Positions 59,182 to 64,000 of a stretch of 64,000 bases of DNA are shown one piece after another. How positions within the stretch are numbered: position 1 is the stretch's first letter; each line of letters starts with the position of its first letter. The translations under genes and the position numbers were made by a program. Origin of the DNA: Pyrinomonadaceae bacterium (GTDB lineage Bacteria > Acidobacteriota > Blastocatellia > Pyrinomonadales > Pyrinomonadaceae); the NCBI GenBank assembly GCA_036277115.1, contig DASUNM010000021.1:1-64000 (forward strand). Reading direction: 5' to 3'. A model generated the notes under the pieces. That model made no database searches. It worked only from the letters and a program-made list of their open reading frames with translations, and was not told where the DNA came from.

Positions 59182-61329
59182 ATGCACTACCGCAACTGCA
59201 ATCTCACCGAAGCGATCTGCGGCATCGTAATCACGCAGAACGCTGACGGCAGTCTCGACATCCGCGGCGACAAAGACGATCCATTTAGCCGCGGCTTTAT
59301 CTGTCCCAAGGCGGTTGCCTTACAAGACCTTCATTTCGACAAAGATCGTTTGAAACATCCGGTGCGCCGCACGCCGCAAGGTTGGGAACGCATCGGGTGG
59401 GACGAAGCCTTTGATGAAGTCGCCCGAAACCTCAGACGGATTCAAGCGCAGTACGGCCGGCATGCGGTCGCGTCGTATCTGGGAAATCCTACGGTGCACA
59501 GCTACGGCGCGCTGCTGTTCGCGCCGCCGTTCCTGCGCAGCCTGCACACGCGCAATAAATTTTCGGCAACTTCAGTCGATCAACTGGCGCATCATTTCGC
59601 TGGTTACCTGATGTTTGGCCATCAACTGCTTATTCCGATTCCGGATCTCGATCGCACAAAGTTTTTCCTGATGATTGGCGCGAACCCCGCGGCGTCAAAC
59701 GGGAGCTTGATGACGGCGCCCGGCATGCCGCAAAGACTGAAAGACATTCGCGCGCGTGGTGGCAAAGTCGTTCTCATCGACCCGCGCCGAAACGAAACCG
59801 CCGCGCTGGTTGACGAGCATCGGTTCATCCGGCCCGGGACAGATGCGTTCTTTTTGCTGGCCCTGCTGCATGTCGTCTTTGCCGAAGGACTCACGCGGCT
59901 CGGCTCGTTAGCTTCGTTCGCGGATGGTGTCGAGATACTTCGTGAAATGGTGAGCGCCTTCTCTCCGGAACAAGTCGCATCGATTACCGGAATGGAAGCA
60001 GACCAGGTACGAACGCTGGCGAGAGAATTCGCGACGGCTGAATCCGCCGTCTGCTATGGAAGAATCGGCGTCAGCACGCAGGAGTTCGGCGCGCTCTGTC
60101 AGTGGCTGATCACTTGTCTGAACACGTTGACTGGGAATTTAGACAGTCCGGGCGGCGCCATGTTTCCGCTGCCTGCTTTTGATCCAGTCAACGCGCCCGA
60201 GTCGCTGGCGCCGCGCGGTAGTTATGGCCGTTACCACAGCCGCGTGCGCAAACTTCCCGAGTTCGGCGGCGAATTGCCGGTGGCCGCGCTCGCGGAAGAA
60301 ATCCTGACGGAAGGCGACGGGCAGATTAAGGCGCTGGTGACGCATGCCGGCAATCCGGTGCTTTCGACGCCCGACGGGCGTGAGCTGGATCGGGCGCTCG
60401 CCGGTCTCGGATTCATGGCCTCGATTGATTTTTACATCAACGAAACGACGCGACACGCGCACATCATTCTGCCGCCGACAGGGCCGCTGGAACGGGGACA
60501 CTACGACATTGCCTTTCATCTTTTTGGAGTGCGGAACATCGCGAAGTTTTCGCCGCCGCTGTTTGAAACGAATGGTGAGACGCGGCACGAGTGGCAGATC
60601 TTTCTTGAACTGCAAACGCGCATGGAAAACGCCGGCGTCGTCGGGAAGCTTAAACGTGCGCTTGGCCAGCGGTTCTTAGGACCGGAAAGACAGCTGGATT
60701 TAGGGCTGCGGTTCGGACCTTACGGCGACAAGCTCAATCCGTTTTCGAAGGGTTTGAATCTGCGCAAGTTGAAGAAGGAAGTACATGGAATCGATCTCGG
60801 ACCGCTGCGCCCATGTCTCCCGCAACGCTTGCGCACTCCTGACAAACGCGTCCAGCTCGCCCCGAAAGTGTTGGTTGAAGATATCGAGCGCCTCAAAACC
60901 TGGGCGCGCGTCCGGGAGGGCGAGCATCTCACCACCAATGGTCATCTGCTTTTGATTGGCCGGCGCCGCCTGCGCAGTAACAACTCGTGGATGCACAACA
61001 GCGAGCGGCTGGTGAAAGGTAAACCGGCATGCACCATGCTCATGCACCCGGAAGATGCCGCCCAACGCTCGGTGGAGCAGGGACAAAGAGTCGTAGTGAG
61101 ATCGAGAACAGGTTCAATCGAGATTCCGATCGAGATATCTGAAGAGATGATGCCCGGTGTGGTTAGCATTCCTCACGGCTGGGGCCATGACCGCGAGGGA
61201 ATCCAATTGGGCGTGGCGCAACAGAATGCCGGCGCGAGTATCAACGACCTCACCGACAATTTAGCCATCGATGCACTTTGCGGTACGGCCGCTTTCAACG
61301 GAACCCCCGTTTTAGTCGAAGCGAGTTAG
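59182..61329 (+). CDS. Molybdopterin-dependent oxidoreductase (one [4Fe-4S] Cys missing)
   Basis: This 715-residue enzyme of the DMSO-reductase/formate dehydrogenase-like family has Mo4Fe4S at 1-60, a molybdopterin domain (GANPAASNGSLMTAPG, VLIDPRRNETAALV) and C-terminal molydop-binding (SVEQGQRVVVRSRTGSIEI, MMPGVVSIPHGWGHDREG). The normal cluster motif is C-x2-C-x3-C-x27-C. Here it reads C6, T9, C13, C41, so the second ligand is Thr. The start ATG follows a repeat by 5 bases, with the first Cys at residue 6. The physiological substrate is unknown. No electron-transfer partner is adjacent. Confidence 0.93.
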   Translation: MHYRNCNLTEAICGIVITQNADGSLDIRGDKDDPFSRGFICPKAVALQDLHFDKDRLKHPVRRTPQGWERIGWDEAFDEVARNLRRIQAQYGRHAVASYLGNPTVHSYGALLFAPPFLRSLHTRNKFSATSVDQLAHHFAGYLMFGHQLLIPIPDLDRTKFFLMIGANPAASNGSLMTAPGMPQRLKDIRARGGKVVLIDPRRNETAALVDEHRFIRPGTDAFFLLALLHVVFAEGLTRLGSLASFADGVEILREMVSAFSPEQVASITGMEADQVRTLAREFATAESAVCYGRIGVSTQEFGALCQWLITCLNTLTGNLDSPGGAMFPLPAFDPVNAPESLAPRGSYGRYHSRVRKLPEFGGELPVAALAEEILTEGDGQIKALVTHAGNPVLSTPDGRELDRALAGLGFMASIDFYINETTRHAHIILPPTGPLERGHYDIAFHLFGVRNIAKFSPPLFETNGETRHEWQIFLELQTRMENAGVVGKLKRALGQRFLGPERQLDLGLRFGPYGDKLNPFSKGLNLRKLKKEVHGIDLGPLRPCLPQRLRTPDKRVQLAPKVLVEDIERLKTWARVREGEHLTTNGHLLLIGRRRLRSNNSWMHNSERLVKGKPACTMLMHPEDAAQRSVEQGQRVVVRSRTGSIEIPIEISEEMMPGVVSIPHGWGHDREGIQLGVAQQNAGASINDLTDNLAIDALCGTAAFNGTPVLVEAS

Positions 61330-61360
61330 CGTTCCCTCCACGACACTAAGGGACACGGAC

Positions 61361-62038
61361 ATGACAACCAGGAATGTCTCCGCGGCCGCGTTGAGATGCC
61401 GTCGGAAATTTCTCCGGTTTTTTCCGGAGGGCTTTCGTGACCACACGTACATCACTTGGGAGCGCGAATATAAGGTCGAGACTCACGAGAGATGGGAACA
61501 GACACTGTCGCGCCCAGAATTTGCCCGGCTTCTGCGGCAGCGAGAGTTCTCGGAGATCGCCGCCCGGGCGGTGCGCGTTGAGCAAAAGTCGCGTCACAGC
61601 ATGATCTTCTCGTTTGAGAAGATGGCTTTGCGCGACGCGGTGAAATCAGCCGCCGGCGCCCGTGCCTTTGCGGAAGGCCTGTATGACTTTCTTCACGGCA
61701 AGGCTCCGCTCGAACGGAGGTTCGCACGCTGGATCCAGGTAGTCTCGGAATTGCCGCGTAAACAAACCCGCGTCCTGACCTGGCCGCTCGTGACCGTTTT
61801 TGGTTTTATCGCGCAGCCCGAGACGCACATCTTTCTCAAGCCAACAGTTACCCGCGCTGCGGCGCGCGCATACGAGTTCGACTTTCGTTATCGTTCGCGA
61901 CCGTCGTGGGAGACTTATGAGAACCTTCTGCAGTTTGCCCAAGTCGTGCGGCGCGACCAACGTGACTTGGGGCCGCGCGATATGATCGATGTTCAGTCGT
62001 TCCTGTGGGTGCAGGGTTCAGAAGAGTACGACGAATGA
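61361..62038 (+). CDS. Hypothetical protein following the Mo enzyme
   Basis: This 225-residue protein is soluble and rich in Arg and aromatic residues: FFPEGFRDHTYITWEREYKV, ETHERWEQTLSR, VLTWPLVTVFGFIAQPETHI, FLKPTVTRAAARAYEF. No family is recognised. The order is conserved-looking with the molybdopterin gene 31 bases upstream, suggesting co-transcription. It reads like a single globular domain. Confidence 0.78.
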   Translation: MTTRNVSAAALRCRRKFLRFFPEGFRDHTYITWEREYKVETHERWEQTLSRPEFARLLRQREFSEIAARAVRVEQKSRHSMIFSFEKMALRDAVKSAAGARAFAEGLYDFLHGKAPLERRFARWIQVVSELPRKQTRVLTWPLVTVFGFIAQPETHIFLKPTVTRAAARAYEFDFRYRSRPSWETYENLLQFAQVVRRDQRDLGPRDMIDVQSFLWVQGSEEYDE

Positions 62039-62047
62039 AGGACTAAA

Positions 62048-62127
62048 AGTCGTCACTGCCCACTGCCCACTGCCCACCGTTCACTGATTACTGCCCACTG
62101 CTCAGTGATTACCGCTCACCACCCACT
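62048..62127. repeat. CACTGCCCACTGCC tandem repeats between convergent genes
   Basis: Variants of CACTGCCCACTGCC and CACTGATTACTGCC repeat (period 7-10 bp). It enters the 3' end of the MDR gene (62109-62127), so the last codons (VAVGGER) are part of it. Confidence 0.7.
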
Positions 62128-63092
62128 GCGACAATCACTTTTCCGCGCGCGTGTCCTTCTTCGAGGTGTCGCATCGCGTCCGCGCATTCAGTCAAGTCGT
62201 AAACTCGATCGATGACCGGCGTTAGTTCGCCGCTGACGATCAGGTTTCCTATGAAAGCCAGGTCGTCCGCGTTTCCTTTGGCCAGGAACGACGTCACTTT
62301 CCGATCTGAGAACATTGACAGACGCATCGCCGAGATGGCGCTGGCCAGCAAGCCAATCATCGACAGATCGTGCGGCGCACCCACACCGATGCTTCTGCCG
62401 TTAGGTTTGAGCACGCTTTGTAGTTGGGAAGGCGATTTGTTACCGACGCATTCGAATATCACATCGTATCGTTCCGGCAGGTTCACGAAATCTTCTTTCG
62501 TGTAATCAATCGTCCTGTCAGCGCCGATTGAGCGCACCATCTCGACATTACGCGTGCTGCATACGCCGGTCACCTCAGCGCCCAGGTGCTTCGCCACCTG
62601 CACCGCGAATGTGCCGACGCCTCCCGCGGCGCCGTTGATCAGAGCCTTCTCGCCGCGTTGCAGCTTCGCCTTATCGCGCAGACCCTGCAAGGCCGTGAGG
62701 CCCGCGACGTTAATCGACGCCGCTTGTTCAAACGTCACTCCCACCGGCTTGAGCGTGACCTTCGCTTCGCCTGCACACGCGTATTCGGCAAGCGCCCCAA
62801 CACAACTGCCGAACACTCCGTCGCCCACCTTAAACTTTTTGACGTTACTGCCGACTGCCTCAACTTCGCCCGCGACGTCCACACCGGGGCGGCCGGTTCC
62901 TGTTCCCCCCATCAGTTTGGCCATCACCCGAATGATCTTTGGCTCGCCGCGCATCAGACGCCAATCGAGCGGATTGATGGACGCCGCGCGCACTTTGATC
63001 AGCACTTCATTGTCTTTTGGGACGGGCTTTTCGACGTCTTCCAGCTTGAGCACGTCTGCGGAACCGTGTTCGTGATAGACGATTGCTTTCAT
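62109..63092 (-). CDS. NAD(P)-dependent MDR alcohol dehydrogenase/quinone oxidoreductase
   Basis: From the ATG at 63092 (AGGACGACTGTC upstream) this is 327 residues. The MDR fold is clear: MKAIVYHEHGSADVLKLEDV, NPLDWRLMRGE, GVDVAGEVEAVGSNVKKFKV, cofactor loop KALINGAAGGVGTFAVQVAK, GARVTG-like AEVTGVCSTRN. It lacks the zinc-site cysteines, so it is the zinc-independent quinone oxidoreductase type, using NADPH to reduce enones or quinones. An upstream in-frame start at 63170 would begin inside tandem repeats. Confidence 0.93.
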   Translation of the reverse strand: MKAIVYHEHGSADVLKLEDVEKPVPKDNEVLIKVRAASINPLDWRLMRGEPKIIRVMAKLMGGTGTGRPGVDVAGEVEAVGSNVKKFKVGDGVFGSCVGALAEYACAGEAKVTLKPVGVTFEQAASINVAGLTALQGLRDKAKLQRGEKALINGAAGGVGTFAVQVAKHLGAEVTGVCSTRNVEMVRSIGADRTIDYTKEDFVNLPERYDVIFECVGNKSPSQLQSVLKPNGRSIGVGAPHDLSMIGLLASAISAMRLSMFSDRKVTSFLAKGNADDLAFIGNLIVSGELTPVIDRVYDLTECADAMRHLEEGHARGKVIVAVGGER

Positions 63093-63149
63093 GACAGTCG
63101 TCCTACGAGTGGGCAGGAGCGAATGTTTCGGCGGGGATGAATCACCTGG

Positions 63150-63201
63150 TTCATTGATCCATTGATCCATTGAAACAATGAGTCAATGATTCAATGGATC
63201 A
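63150..63201. repeat. TGATCCAT tandem and inverted repeats
   Basis: TTCATTGATCCATTGATCCA then TTGAAACAATGAGTCAATG and TTCAATGGATCA: 8-bp units ATTGATCC on the left and complement on the right, folding as a hairpin between two divergent genes. Confidence 0.7.
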
Positions 63202-63262
63202 GCTCGCTAAATCAGCGTAATCTGTGGAGTCCTCCTTAACCGGAGCACAAACAGGTCTCGTC

Positions 63263-63958
63263 ATGAAATGGGCACAAAGGCAACGCACGAAAACTCTTCT
63301 GCTCGCGCTGGTGTTCCTCGCGACACTTGGCATCGTTCTGAGTTGGCTTAGCCGCAGACAAGCTCACCGAAACGTTCTCACCGTTAGTCCTTCGCCAGTT
63401 GCTGAGCCATCACCGTTCACGATTTCGCCCCCGATAACTTCCGTGAGTCCATCTGCCGAAGTATCTCCCGCGCCTATACCCACAGCGAATAACAGCAACG
63501 CTCAATCCAGTCCGGCTCCCATTGTTCAACCGTCGGGTTTAATCATTCCGGTCGCCGGCGTAAGCAGTGCTCAACTGCTCGATACATTTACCGCGGCACG
63601 CGGAGACGGACGTGTGCACGACGCCATCGACATTGCAGCTGCGAAAGGGACACCGGTACTGGCGGTTGCGGCGGGCAAAATCCTGAGACTGTTTCAAAGC
63701 AAAGCCGGCGGGACGACCATCTACCAGCTAAGTGACGACCAAAAGTTCATTTACTATTACGCCCACCTGGAACGTTATGCCGACGGTTTGTATGAAGGCG
63801 GCTTCGTAATTCAGGGTCAAACGATCGCTTACGTTGGCGATACGGGGAACGCCGGGGCCGGGAACTATCACCTGCACTTCTCCATCGCGATGACCTCCGA
63901 TCCAAAGCGCTGGTGGGACGGCGTCAACATCAATCCTTATCCACTGCTGCGACGTTAG
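63263..63958 (+). CDS. M23-family (LytM) peptidoglycan endopeptidase
   Basis: From the ATG at 63263 this is 231 residues (a GTG at 63224 is possible). A single membrane anchor (LLLALVFLATLGIVLSWL) precedes a Pro/Ser-rich periplasmic linker and an M23 domain: GRVHDAIDIAAAKGTPVLAV (zinc His and Asp), IYYYAHLERYADGLY and GNYHLHFSIA (HxH). Such enzymes cleave the peptidoglycan cross-link and help in growth and division. The stop lies inside the repeat at 63955. Confidence 0.95.
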   Translation: MKWAQRQRTKTLLLALVFLATLGIVLSWLSRRQAHRNVLTVSPSPVAEPSPFTISPPITSVSPSAEVSPAPIPTANNSNAQSSPAPIVQPSGLIIPVAGVSSAQLLDTFTAARGDGRVHDAIDIAAAKGTPVLAVAAGKILRLFQSKAGGTTIYQLSDDQKFIYYYAHLERYADGLYEGGFVIQGQTIAYVGDTGNAGAGNYHLHFSIAMTSDPKRWWDGVNINPYPLLRR

Positions 63959-64000
63959 TCCGCGGAGCGGACGACAGCATAAAGCCTGGGGTGCGCAGCG
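63955..64000. repeat. TTAGTCCGCGGAGCGG-type repeat at window end
   Basis: TTAGTCCGCGGAGCGGACGA then CAGCATAAAGCCTGGGG. Its first 26 bases resemble 8131-8157. It contains the M23 stop codon (TAG in TTAGTC) and continues past the window edge. Confidence 0.6.

Noticed and set aside
62048..62127. CRISPR-like array
   Set aside because: Units are only 7-10 bp, degenerate and contiguous, with no spacers; no cas gene in the window.

Overview
The window reads as chromosome of a Gram-negative, heterotrophic bacterium, most likely an Acidobacteriota of the Blastocatellia/Pyrinomonadaceae type. This placement is an inference. It rests on lpxC (so an LPS outer membrane), many Sec-exported proteins with Ala-x-Ala-Gln signal-peptide ends, moderately high GC, DUF3108, DUF4956 and M64 families, two Ku proteins, and intergenic gaps packed with palindromic repeats. 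No phage, plasmid, IS transposase, rRNA or CRISPR array was found. Most of the window is housekeeping and envelope genes on both strands.

Layout. 0-9 kb: two small paralogous XRE regulators (one cut by the window edge) flank an RRM RNA-binding protein, a DEAD-box helicase, a zinc-ribbon protein and a B12-binding radical SAM enzyme. An overlapping cluster follows (STAS protein, Cys-rich protein, fatty-acid desaturase, zinc-ribbon membrane protein), then infA, then a cysteine-rich protein overlapping the first of two ku genes. 9-14.5 kb: small membrane protein, a frameshifted zinc-ribbon pseudogene, secreted proteins, tRNA-Cys, tRNA-Gly and lpxC. 14.8-29.4 kb: polA, a histidine kinase, an RqcH/NFACT protein, RDD, DUF2203 and CPBP proteins, an NtrY/NtrX-like two-component pair and a membrane-anchored MutS-like ATPase. 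29.5-38.7 kb: mainly secreted or envelope proteins (repeat protein, dienelactone hydrolase, M64 peptidase, NTF2-like and double-DUF3108 proteins) with several tiny membrane proteins. 38.8-44 kb: pyrimidine synthesis, with pyrD and pyrF on the minus strand diverging from pyrR-pyrB-pyrC. 44-52.7 kb: phosphoesterase, ppk1, a DUF4956 protein, a secreted phosphatase, a probable selenoprotein and an MFS transporter. 52.9-64 kb: a histidine kinase/response regulator/PP2C signalling set, hydrolases, a DDAH-like enzyme, a GAF protein, a molybdopterin oxidoreductase, an MDR oxidoreductase and an M23 peptidase.

The most notable finding is at 50470-51264. A membrane-anchored thioredoxin/peroxiredoxin-like gene has one in-frame TGA exactly where the family carries its catalytic Cys (W-U-G-I-C). 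Sixteen nucleotides downstream of it is the loop of a bacterial-SECIS-like hairpin with GU in the loop, and the frame stays open for 116 more codons. I interpret it as a selenoprotein that automatic annotation would split into two fragments.

The second theme is the intergenic DNA. At least eight unrelated palindromic repeat families, four of them clearly present twice or more, and a set of degenerate 8-12 bp tandem repeats fill the spacers, often right up to stop and start codons. The TTG start of pyrD lies inside one of them.
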